27,770 nt of DNA. Origin: CAZZKG01 sp964654825 (GTDB lineage Bacteria; Gemmatimonadota; CAZMKB01). Shown here piece by piece: positions 13,190 through 20,263 of the stretch (its first letter is position 1; each line of letters begins with the position of its first letter). The stretch spans positions 1 through 27,770 of the forward strand of contig CAZZKG010000051.1 of the NCBI GenBank assembly GCA_964654825.1, written 5' to 3'. The position numbers and the translations under genes are program-made. Below the pieces are notes generated by a model. That model saw only the letters and a list, made by a program, of their open reading frames with translations, was not told the DNA's origin and made no database searches.

Positions 13190-14557
13190 TTATTTCACAT
13201 ACACCGTCTTGGTGTTCACGAACTCCCGGATACCGAAGTACGAAAGCTCGCGACCGTAGCCGCTTTCTTTCACCCCGCCGAACGGGAGCCGGGGGTCGGA
13301 TTTCACGAACGCGTTCACGAAGCAGCAGCCCGCCTCAAGGACTTCGGTGGCGATCCTCTCTCCCTTCTCGAGATCACTGGTGAAGACCGCGGCACCCAGT
13401 CCGAATATGGTGTCGTTCGCGACGCGCAACGCTTCTTCCTCATCACGGACAGGGATAATCGCTGCGACGGGCCCGAACAGCTCCTCGTCGTATGCCGGCA
13501 TGCCCTTTTTCACATCTGTGAGTACGGTTACCGGATAGAAGGCACCCTTGCTGTCGGGGATCTCGCCGCCCGTGAGGCACTTCGCACCCTTCTCGATACT
13601 CACCACGACCTGCGCGTGGAGCTCATCCCTCAGGTCGTGTCGCGCGAGAGGGCCGATCACTGTGTCCTCCTTCAGGGGGTCATCACACACCACACGGGCC
13701 ATTCGCTCGACGAATAGTTTTTCGAATCGCTCTCTCACCGGTTCGACGACTATGAACCGTTTCGCCGCGATACAGCTCTGCCCCGTATTGATCAACCGGC
13801 TCGTCGCGCAGGTCTCAACGGCCTGCTCGATATCGGCGTCCTCGAGAATGACGTAGGGATCGCTGCCGCCGAGCTCGAGGACGGTCTTTTTGAGCACTTC
13901 GCCTGATTTCATTGCCACCGCTCTTCCTGCGGGGGTGCTGCCTGTCAGGGTGATCGCTCTGACCAGCGGATTCTCGATGACCGAATCCACACGGCCGCTG
14001 CCTATCAGGAGGGTCCTGAAGACATTCTCCGGAAAACCGGCCTTGTTAAAGACGCCTTCGATGGCGTGGGCGCATCCCGGGACATTGGAGGCGTGTTTCA
14101 AAAGTCCCGTGTTCCCGGCCATTAGGGCAGGTGCCGCGAAACGGAAGACCTGCCAGAAGGGAAAATTCCAGGGCATGACCGCGAGGACGACTCCGAGCGG
14201 CTGGAAACTGACGAAGCTTCTCGTGGCATCGGTCTCGATGATTTCGGGAGAAAGGAAGTTCTCGGCGTTCTCTGCATAGTATTCGCACACCCATGCGCAT
14301 TTCTGTGCCTCGGCACGGCCTTCCCTGACCGGTTTCCCCATCTCCTTCGCCATCAGCTTCGCGTAGCCGTCCTCGTTGTCCCTGAGTACCCGGGCCGCTT
14401 CCTTCATCATCCCGGCCCGTTCACTGAAACTCCTCCTGCGCCATTTGAGAAATGCCGTGTGCGCCTGGTCGATCGTTTCATGCACCTCGCCGGGCCTCAT
14501 CTCTTCATAGCTGATGACCTGTTCGCCGGTAGCCGGATTTATCACGTTAATCGACAT
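13190..14557 (-). CDS. NAD(P)-dependent succinate-semialdehyde dehydrogenase
   Basis: This aldehyde dehydrogenase most resembles the short SSADH (Sad/YneI) group, oxidising succinate semialdehyde to succinate. The 455 residues include the cofactor region (MPWNFPFWQ, TGSTPAGRAVA), the general base in LELGGSDP, and the catalytic cysteine in NTGQSCIAAKRF. The C-terminal motif is PFGGVKESGYGREL. The ATG is preceded by GGAGGGAGG. Its first 11 nt overlap the end of the upstream TPP enzyme, so translation is probably coupled. With that neighbour it could complete 2-oxoglutarate to succinate conversion. Other semialdehydes are possible substrates. Confidence 0.9.
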   Translation of the reverse strand: MSINVINPATGEQVISYEEMRPGEVHETIDQAHTAFLKWRRRSFSERAGMMKEAARVLRDNEDGYAKLMAKEMGKPVREGRAEAQKCAWVCEYYAENAENFLSPEIIETDATRSFVSFQPLGVVLAVMPWNFPFWQVFRFAAPALMAGNTGLLKHASNVPGCAHAIEGVFNKAGFPENVFRTLLIGSGRVDSVIENPLVRAITLTGSTPAGRAVAMKSGEVLKKTVLELGGSDPYVILEDADIEQAVETCATSRLINTGQSCIAAKRFIVVEPVRERFEKLFVERMARVVCDDPLKEDTVIGPLARHDLRDELHAQVVVSIEKGAKCLTGGEIPDSKGAFYPVTVLTDVKKGMPAYDEELFGPVAAIIPVRDEEEALRVANDTIFGLGAAVFTSDLEKGERIATEVLEAGCCFVNAFVKSDPRLPFGGVKESGYGRELSYFGIREFVNTKTVYVK

Positions 14558-16205
14558 GGTCCTCCCTCCAGTACTTATCTAGTTTCTCAACGATCTCATC
14601 GTTCACGCTCGTATCGACCTGGATCTCGACAAGAGTCAGTTCCTTCGATGTGATAGCAATTCTCAGCTGTTCTTCGAGTTCTACGAGAGTCTCCGGTCGG
14701 TATGCCGAAATCCCGAAACTTTCGGCGTATTTTTTAAAATCGGGGTTAGAGATCCCGGTACTCACAGATCTCCCCCGGGAGAGCCTCTGCTTCCAGCTGA
14801 TGAGACCGTAGTCGAAGTCGTTGAAGACGATGACCGTAAACCCGGCACCCAGCCTCGCAGCGGTCTCCAGTTCCTGCGAGTTCATAAGAAATCCGCCGTC
14901 TCCCATCACGGCGACCACCTGTCTCTCAGGGTTGACGAGAGAGGCGGCGATGGCCCCCGGGAGGGATATCCCCATACTCGCCAGCCCGTTGCTGATGACG
15001 CATCCGTTCGGGCAGTAGGTCGGGAAATTCCTCGCTGTCCATATCTTGTGGGTACCGACATCGCTGATCAGGAGACCGGTGTCATCGAGAATGTCCCTGA
15101 TGATATTCAATGCTCCCGGAATGGTAAAGGGATCACCTCCGTCAAGACGGTAACTCCCGATGTCGGCCAGGATTCTGTCCCGGATGGGCTCGTACCAGCC
15201 CTTTTCGAACTCCACGTTCTCGTCATCGAGGCGCCGGTTCAGCTCCCACAGTGTTCCTGAAATGTCTCCAACGACCTCCACAACGGGGTCATAATGCGAG
15301 TAGACCTCGGCGGGCACGAAATCGATGTGTACGATTTGTTTCACGCGTTCGGGATTCCACATCTCCGGTGGATACTCCGCGATGTCGTATCCGATGGAGA
15401 GGATCAGGTCGGATTTCTCCACCGCTTCCATCACGTAGTCCTTGAAGCCGACCCCGATACAGAGGAGCGACTGTTTCATCCGTCCGGATATCGCTCCTTT
15501 CCCCATGAAGGTCGATGTTACGGGGATGTCGAAACGATCGGAGAGCGCGGTTAGGTGCCTGCTGGCCAGCTTCCTGATCGACCCGTTGCCGGCGATGACG
15601 AGAGGCCTCCTGGCTGCTTTCAACAGCCCGACGGTCTGTTTCATCGCCTTGTAATCGGGGCCGGGTCTTCGCAGCTGTTTCGATGGGATGGGAGTGGTAT
15701 TCCCGGTCGCCTCCCGCTTCGCCAGGTCCTCCGAGAGTTCGATGTGAGTGGCCCCGGGTTTTTCGTACTCGGCGATCTTGAATGCTTTCCGCACAACCTC
15801 GCACACCGCGTCGGGTGATGAGATTGCTGTGTTCCACTTCGTGATCGGCTTGAACATGTTGACGATGTCGAGGTACTGGTGGCTCTCATGGTGGATCCGC
15901 CAGAGCCCGGCCTGGGCGGTTATCGCGACGACCGGCGCCTTGTCGAGGTTGGCGTCGGCGATACCGGTGACGAGATTGGTCGCCCCCGGACCAAGTGTCG
16001 AGAGGCACACACCAGCTCGGCCCGTGAGCCTCCCCCAGACGTTCGCGATGAAGGCGGCGCCCTGTTCGTGCCGGCAGGGTACGAAGGTGATGGATGAATC
16101 CTCGAGAGCGAAGAGCAGATCCTCGTTTTCTTCACCGGGGACGCCGAAGACGTAGGTGACACCTTCACTCTCCAGGCACCTGACAAAAACCTGGGCGACA
16201 TTCAT
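14547..16205 (-). CDS. Acetolactate synthase-like TPP enzyme, possible 2-oxoglutarate decarboxylase
   Basis: The 552-residue protein has the three-domain fold of the acetohydroxyacid synthase/pyruvate oxidase family. The N-terminal pyrimidine domain has GVPGEENEDLL and the activating glutamate in RHEQGAAF. A central domain follows, and the C-terminal diphosphate domain has MGDGGFLMNSQEL and the metal asparagine in FNDFDYG. No small regulatory subunit (ilvN) or branched-chain gene is nearby. Instead it overlaps an SSADH gene by 11 nt. In Synechococcus an acetolactate synthase-like protein adjacent to SSADH is the 2-oxoglutarate decarboxylase of the modified TCA cycle. I infer the same role here. 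GGAGGGGAGGAG lies about 10 nt before the ATG, and PBP1A ends 22 nt upstream. Confidence 0.85.
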   Translation of the reverse strand: MNVAQVFVRCLESEGVTYVFGVPGEENEDLLFALEDSSITFVPCRHEQGAAFIANVWGRLTGRAGVCLSTLGPGATNLVTGIADANLDKAPVVAITAQAGLWRIHHESHQYLDIVNMFKPITKWNTAISSPDAVCEVVRKAFKIAEYEKPGATHIELSEDLAKREATGNTTPIPSKQLRRPGPDYKAMKQTVGLLKAARRPLVIAGNGSIRKLASRHLTALSDRFDIPVTSTFMGKGAISGRMKQSLLCIGVGFKDYVMEAVEKSDLILSIGYDIAEYPPEMWNPERVKQIVHIDFVPAEVYSHYDPVVEVVGDISGTLWELNRRLDDENVEFEKGWYEPIRDRILADIGSYRLDGGDPFTIPGALNIIRDILDDTGLLISDVGTHKIWTARNFPTYCPNGCVISNGLASMGISLPGAIAASLVNPERQVVAVMGDGGFLMNSQELETAARLGAGFTVIVFNDFDYGLISWKQRLSRGRSVSTGISNPDFKKYAESFGISAYRPETLVELEEQLRIAITSKELTLVEIQVDTSVNDEIVEKLDKYWREDHVD

Positions 16206-16227
16206 CGAAAAATTCTCCTCCCCTCCT

Positions 16228-18360
16228 TCAGAACTCAGGAGTATCGGTATCGTTTTTGGGTGTGTCGATCAGATACTCGTTTTCCCCCTGAAGGAGCTCC
16301 GGATTGTGGATCTCACACGGATCCGTCGGTTCGGTCCCGCTGATAAACACCTCGAAATAGACCTCATCACCCGGGCAGTAATCTGTCGCTACCAGGCCGG
16401 TGGATTTGCAGATCTTCTTTGTGACTATCCCCTCCGGTACGGGGAAGGTTCTCTCCGGGAGGGTGTCGTGGGCGACCTTCATGAATTCCGTCCAGATGGG
16501 GAGTGCGAGCCGAGCCCCGGTCCCGCTCCGTGTGATGGTCTTTCTCTCGTCAAATCCTACCCACACACCGCACACCATGTCCGGAGTGAAACCGATGAAC
16601 CAGGCATCGGAATAGTCGGTATTGGTGCCGGTCTTCCCCCCGGCCGGTCTCTTGAACCCCCACGCACGGGCACTCCTGCCCGTTCCATGGTCGATCACGT
16701 CTTCGAGGAGCGAGGTCATGATGTACGCGGTCTGCGGCGAAATCGCCTGTTCCCTTCGAGGTTCATTCTGTTCGAGCACGTTTCCCTTCGCATCCTCGAC
16801 ACGTTCTATGAATATGGGAGTGATCCTGATACCACCGGTCGGGAAGACCGCAAAAGCGGTCGTCGCTTCCATAGGAGTGATTTCCCCCGCGCCGAGAGCC
16901 AGGGATTCGACGGCCGGCAGGTTGCTCTCGATACCCATTCGCTTGGCATAAATCGTTGCGGTCTGCGGCCCGATTTTCATCAGCAGTTTGATGGAGATCA
17001 TGTTGATGGAATGTACGAGGGCGTCGCGCAGGATAGTCGGACCCCTGAAACTCTTGTCGTAATTGGTCGGTTTCCAGATCGTGCCGTCCGCCTGGGGTAT
17101 CGAGACCGGGGAGTCGATAATGATCGTGGAGGGCGGGATGCCGTTGTCGATCGCAGCGGTGTAGACTATCGGCTTGAACACCGAACCCGGCTGACGTTTC
17201 GCAAAGATCGCCCTGTTGAACTCATTGTCCTTGTAGTCTCTCCCCCCGATCAGGACTTTCACGTGTCCTGTAGCGGGATCGATAGCGACCAGGGCGCCCT
17301 GCAGGTAGTTGGTGATCTCGCTGCTTCTCTTCCGCTTTTCTCTCTTCTCGATGATCTCCCTGTACGTAGGGTGTTTGTAGCCCGAAAACCCTTCAATTCT
17401 TTCAAGCCCCTCTTCCAGCAGTCTCTCGGCCTCTCTCTGAAGGTGTATGTCGATCGTCGTGTAGACTTTGAGTCCGCTCTTGTAGAGACGGTTGTATCCG
17501 TACTTTTCCTCGAGGTACTGTCTAACCACTTCGGTGAAGTAGGGACCGACGAGTTCATTCTCTTCGACAGCGGCCGCTGCCAGGGGAATTTCATCGATAC
17601 CCTCTCCATCCTCGAAGGCGAAGCCTCTTTCCTGCATGAGCCGTAGGACAGTCTTCGTTCTCTCGAGGGATGCTTCAGGATTGAGTTTGGGTGAGTATCG
17701 TGAAGGCCATCTCGGGATCCCCGCCAGCACGGCGCATTGGAACAGATCCAGCTCCCAGATGTGTTTGTCGAAATAGATCTCGGCCGCCGCCTCCGCTCCG
17801 TAGGCGCCGGAGCCGTAATATATCTGGTTGAAGTACAGCTCGAGGATTTCGTCCTTCGAATAGGTGCTCTCGATCTGGAGGGCGAGGATCGCCTCCTTGA
17901 TCTTCCTCATGAACGTTCTTTCCTGGGTCAGGAACAGGTTTCGGGCGAGCTGCTGGGTGATGGTGCTCCCCCCCTGCACGATCCTCCCGTGCCTGATGTT
18001 CACCGACATCGCGCGCAGTATCCCGATAAAATCGACGCCCCAGTGCGAGTAGAAACTCTGATCCTCGACAGCGATGGTGGCTTCGATGAGGGCCTGCGGC
18101 ACCTGAGAGAGCTTGATCGGGATTCTCTTCTGTTCGTAAAACTCCTTGAGGACCTCACCGTCGCTGCTGTATATCTTCGTGATGAGACCTGTCGTGTAGT
18201 CTTTGAGCTCCAGACGTGCCACCGAGGGGAGGTCCCTGCTCAGGTAGTAGTACGCTCCGAAAAAGATCCCCATGCTGAAAGAGATGAAAATAATTGCCGC
18301 CAGGGCGGCGTTTCTGAGTACACGGTAATATGTTCGCGATCTCTTCAGTGATCTGGGCAC
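16228..18360 (-). CDS. mrcA: Penicillin-binding protein 1A (bifunctional class A)
   Basis: This bifunctional enzyme polymerises glycan strands and cross-links peptides in the periplasm. The 710 residues begin with a basic tail and a single membrane anchor (about residues 17-38). The GT51 glycosyltransferase follows, with EDQSFYSHWGVD and GGSTITQQLARN. The transpeptidase has the active serine in PGSVFK, SIN as the SxN box, and GKTGTN as the KTG box. The C-terminal CPGDEVYFEVF and short acidic tail are unremarkable. It has its own promoter at 18455-18483 and is followed after 22 nt by the TPP enzyme, so cell-wall synthesis and the predicted TCA bypass genes may share one transcript. Length is slightly below that of enterobacterial PBP1A, which has an extra OB domain. 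Confidence 0.95.
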   Translation of the reverse strand: MPRSLKRSRTYYRVLRNAALAAIIFISFSMGIFFGAYYYLSRDLPSVARLELKDYTTGLITKIYSSDGEVLKEFYEQKRIPIKLSQVPQALIEATIAVEDQSFYSHWGVDFIGILRAMSVNIRHGRIVQGGSTITQQLARNLFLTQERTFMRKIKEAILALQIESTYSKDEILELYFNQIYYGSGAYGAEAAAEIYFDKHIWELDLFQCAVLAGIPRWPSRYSPKLNPEASLERTKTVLRLMQERGFAFEDGEGIDEIPLAAAAVEENELVGPYFTEVVRQYLEEKYGYNRLYKSGLKVYTTIDIHLQREAERLLEEGLERIEGFSGYKHPTYREIIEKREKRKRSSEITNYLQGALVAIDPATGHVKVLIGGRDYKDNEFNRAIFAKRQPGSVFKPIVYTAAIDNGIPPSTIIIDSPVSIPQADGTIWKPTNYDKSFRGPTILRDALVHSINMISIKLLMKIGPQTATIYAKRMGIESNLPAVESLALGAGEITPMEATTAFAVFPTGGIRITPIFIERVEDAKGNVLEQNEPRREQAISPQTAYIMTSLLEDVIDHGTGRSARAWGFKRPAGGKTGTNTDYSDAWFIGFTPDMVCGVWVGFDERKTITRSGTGARLALPIWTEFMKVAHDTLPERTFPVPEGIVTKKICKSTGLVATDYCPGDEVYFEVFISGTEPTDPCEIHNPELLQGENEYLIDTPKNDTDTPEF

Positions 18361-18454
18361 GATTGATTCCGTCCGTATTCTTCCAGGCTTGCCGGAATGT
18401 ATTCACCGGGACCGTCATCGGCTGTGAGGATTCCCGGGGAATATCTCAAAAGCT

Positions 18455-18483
18455 ATTGTAATACCCGCGGGATGAGCCGTCAA
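18455..18483 (-). promoter_or_regulatory. Promoter of the PBP1A operon
   Basis: On the minus strand TTGACG (18478-18483, five of six) and TACAAT (18455-18460, five of six) are separated by 17 nt. The start near 18448 gives a leader of about 88 nt before the ATG at 18360. It is divergent from the tyrS promoter; the stretch between them, 18484-18559, shows nothing else I can name. Confidence 0.6.
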
Positions 18484-18559
18484 GTATGTGGTACCCGTGT
18501 GTATGATACCCATGAGATGGCGGTCACTTCAGTGTCAGCCCCCCGTCGGCCCGTCGCGG

Positions 18560-18588
18560 TTGATTTTACCGGACTGCCGTGTTAAATT
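18560..18588 (+). promoter_or_regulatory. Probable tyrS promoter
   Basis: TTGATT (18560-18565) and TAAATT (18583-18588), each four of six consensus bases, are 17 nt apart. The start near 18595 precedes a small hairpin, ACACG-TTAG-CGTGT (18614-18627), followed by a T-rich run. The hairpin could be an attenuator. No T-box sequence is recognisable in the leader of about 65 nt. Confidence 0.45.
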
Positions 18589-18658
18589 CTTCCCGATTCC
18601 GCCGCTGTTTTCTACACGTTAGCGTGTTTCTTGTTTCCGGCAACCGAAAAGAGAAGTG

Positions 18659-19882
18659 ATGAAGAAATTTCCACCGCTCAACGAACAGATGGATGCGATC
18701 CGTGAAGGCACCGTCGATGTCATCGTGGAGGACGAGCTCGCCGCTAAGATCGAACGCTCGCTTCAGACGGGGGAGTCGCTCCGTGTCAAACAGGGGTTCG
18801 ACCCGACGACACCCGATCTCCATCTCGGCCACACGGTCTCCATCAGGAAGCTCAAGACCTTCCAAGATCTCGGTCACACGGTCACCGTCGTCATCGGCGA
18901 TTTCACCGGCATGATCGGTGACCCCTCCGGACAGAATGAGACACGGCCCCGGCTCACCCGGGAGGAGGTTATCACGAACGCGCAGACATACAAGGATCAG
19001 ATATTCAAGATCCTCGATTCGCGGAAGACCAGCATCACCTTCAACAGTTCATGGAACAGCAAGCTGAGTTTCGAGGAAGTGATCGTCCTGGCATCCAAGT
19101 ACACGGTGGCCAGGATGCTCGAGCGGGACGATTTCGAAAACAGATTCAAGGAGAACCGTCCCATCAATATACATGAGTTCCTCTATCCGCTAGTCCAGGC
19201 TTACGACTCCGTCGCGCTCAAGGCCGATGTAGAGCTAGGCGGTACAGATCAACGCTTCAACCTGCTCGTGGGGAGGGACATCCAGCGGGAATTCGGCCAG
19301 GAGCCCCAGGTCATCGTTATCATGCCGCTCCTCGTGGGGACCGACGGGGTCAGGAAAATGTCGAAGAGTCTTCACAATTACATAGGGATCACCGAGCCTC
19401 CCGGGGAGATCTACGGCAAAACGCTTTCCATCCCGGATAAGATTCTGATCGACTACTTCGACACACTCACTTCGCTGCCCGACGCGGAGATCGAGCGGAT
19501 GAGGAAAGGCCTCGAAGATGGTACCGAGAATCCCCGTGATCTGAAGCGTCACCTCGCCCGCACCATCGTGGCGACCTACTACACCGAAAGCGATGCGGAT
19601 CTGGCTGAGAAGAAGTTCGACGAGCTCTTCATCGAGCGAAAACTTCCCGCCGACCTTCCCGAAGTGGGGGTCCACTGCGAGGAAGAGGATATCTGGTTGC
19701 CCAGGCTGCTCGTCGAGGCTGGGCTTGCCAAATCGAACGGTGAGGGCATCCGTCTCATCGCGCAGGGTGGGGTATCGGTCGACGAGGTACGGATCGACGA
19801 CCAGGATACGAAGGTGCCCGCTCACGGGAGTGTGGTTCTCAAGGTGGGCAAGAGGCGCTTCGCCCGCGTCACATTTAAATAG
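18659..19882 (+). CDS. tyrS: Tyrosyl-tRNA synthetase
   Basis: TyrS charges tRNA-Tyr with tyrosine. The 407-residue protein is a class I synthetase. The HIGH motif appears as HLGH in PTTPDLHLGHTV, and the KMSKS motif is intact in GVRKMSKSLHNY. The tyrosine-binding loop GGTDQRFNLLVGRD lies between them. The C-terminal S4 RNA-binding domain is the segment LPRLLVEAGLAKSNGEGIR through VSVDEVRI. ATG 18659 is preferred to GTG 18656, which is adjacent; a weak GAGAAG precedes both. The last two codons and the stop (TTT AAA TAG) lie at the left edge of the 50-bp palindrome at 19875-19924, so the repeat supplies the end of the gene. Confidence 0.95.
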   Translation: MKKFPPLNEQMDAIREGTVDVIVEDELAAKIERSLQTGESLRVKQGFDPTTPDLHLGHTVSIRKLKTFQDLGHTVTVVIGDFTGMIGDPSGQNETRPRLTREEVITNAQTYKDQIFKILDSRKTSITFNSSWNSKLSFEEVIVLASKYTVARMLERDDFENRFKENRPINIHEFLYPLVQAYDSVALKADVELGGTDQRFNLLVGRDIQREFGQEPQVIVIMPLLVGTDGVRKMSKSLHNYIGITEPPGEIYGKTLSIPDKILIDYFDTLTSLPDAEIERMRKGLEDGTENPRDLKRHLARTIVATYYTESDADLAEKKFDELFIERKLPADLPEVGVHCEEEDIWLPRLLVEAGLAKSNGEGIRLIAQGGVSVDEVRIDDQDTKVPAHGSVVLKVGKRRFARVTFK

Positions 19883-19924
19883 GGACAGTCACCATTTAAT
19901 TAAATGGTGACTGTCCCTATTTAA
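19875..19924. repeat. 50-bp perfect palindrome overlapping the tyrS stop codon
   Basis: Two 25-nt arms are exact reverse complements with no spacer: the left contains AATAGGGACAGTCACC and the right GGTGACTGTCCCTATT, and both end in TTAA. The tyrS stop TAG (19880-19882) is in the left arm. A single arm recurs at 2-25. The transcript would form a 25-bp hairpin and could end or stabilise tyrS mRNA. Its form suggests a mobile palindromic element targeting intergenic DNA; TTAA at each end may reflect a target site, but that is inference. Confidence 0.85.
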
Positions 19925-20067
19925 CGAAAGGAACCTCCCGCTTTGCCGCTCCTTTTCCTTATTTCAAAGCCTCATTTTACCTGTTTCGTGTCAGAGTCCC
20001 CCGGATGGACCCATGTGCTCTGGAGGGGGGATTGCCCGGAATTCAGCCGGAAAAATGGGATTCTTGA
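19925..20067. other. Non-coding stretch after the tyrS palindrome
   Basis: I see no gene, RNA or further copy of the repeat here. Short purine/pyrimidine runs such as GGAGGGGGG occur near 20030. With the two promoters and the leader that follow, it separates tyrS from the large surface protein by about 380 nt. Confidence 0.35.
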
Positions 20068-20096
20068 TTGACTTCCCCCGATGGATGAGGTAGAAT
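20068..20096 (+). promoter_or_regulatory. Distal promoter of the large surface protein
   Basis: TTGACT (20068-20073) and TAGAAT (20091-20096), each five of six, are 17 nt apart, with GG before the -10 box. It is the first of two tandem promoters of the same design. The predicted start is near 20103. Confidence 0.7.
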
Positions 20097-20137
20097 CGAA
20101 ACAGCAGAAGAAGTTTGATTGTAATTGGCCCATCGAT

Positions 20138-20166
20138 TTGACTTATCAGTCTGGATCGGGTAAAAT
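20138..20166 (+). promoter_or_regulatory. Proximal promoter of the large surface protein
   Basis: TTGACT (20138-20143) and TAAAAT (20161-20166), each five of six, are again 17 nt apart, with GGG before the -10 box. The start near 20173 gives a leader of about 90-130 nt, depending on the start codon. Two matching promoters 70 nt apart suggest high or conditionally tuned expression. Confidence 0.68.
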
Positions 20167-20263
20167 AAACTTATTGGAAGAAAGATGGCCTGATCGATCA
20201 GGTTCAGGGGTAGAATTACATCATCAGCTATGAGTCGGGATTCTCCTGTTCCGTAGAAAGGAT

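Noticed and set aside
13186..13200. Bidirectional terminator between the convergent phosphatase and SSADH genes
   Set aside because: The stop codons are 1 nt apart and no hairpin is found there.
16156..17646. Plus-strand open frame of 496 codons opposite PBP1A
   Set aside because: PBP1A on the other strand has complete catalytic motifs. The plus-strand translation has no recognisable domain and is rich in Arg, Gly and Asp from antisense codons.
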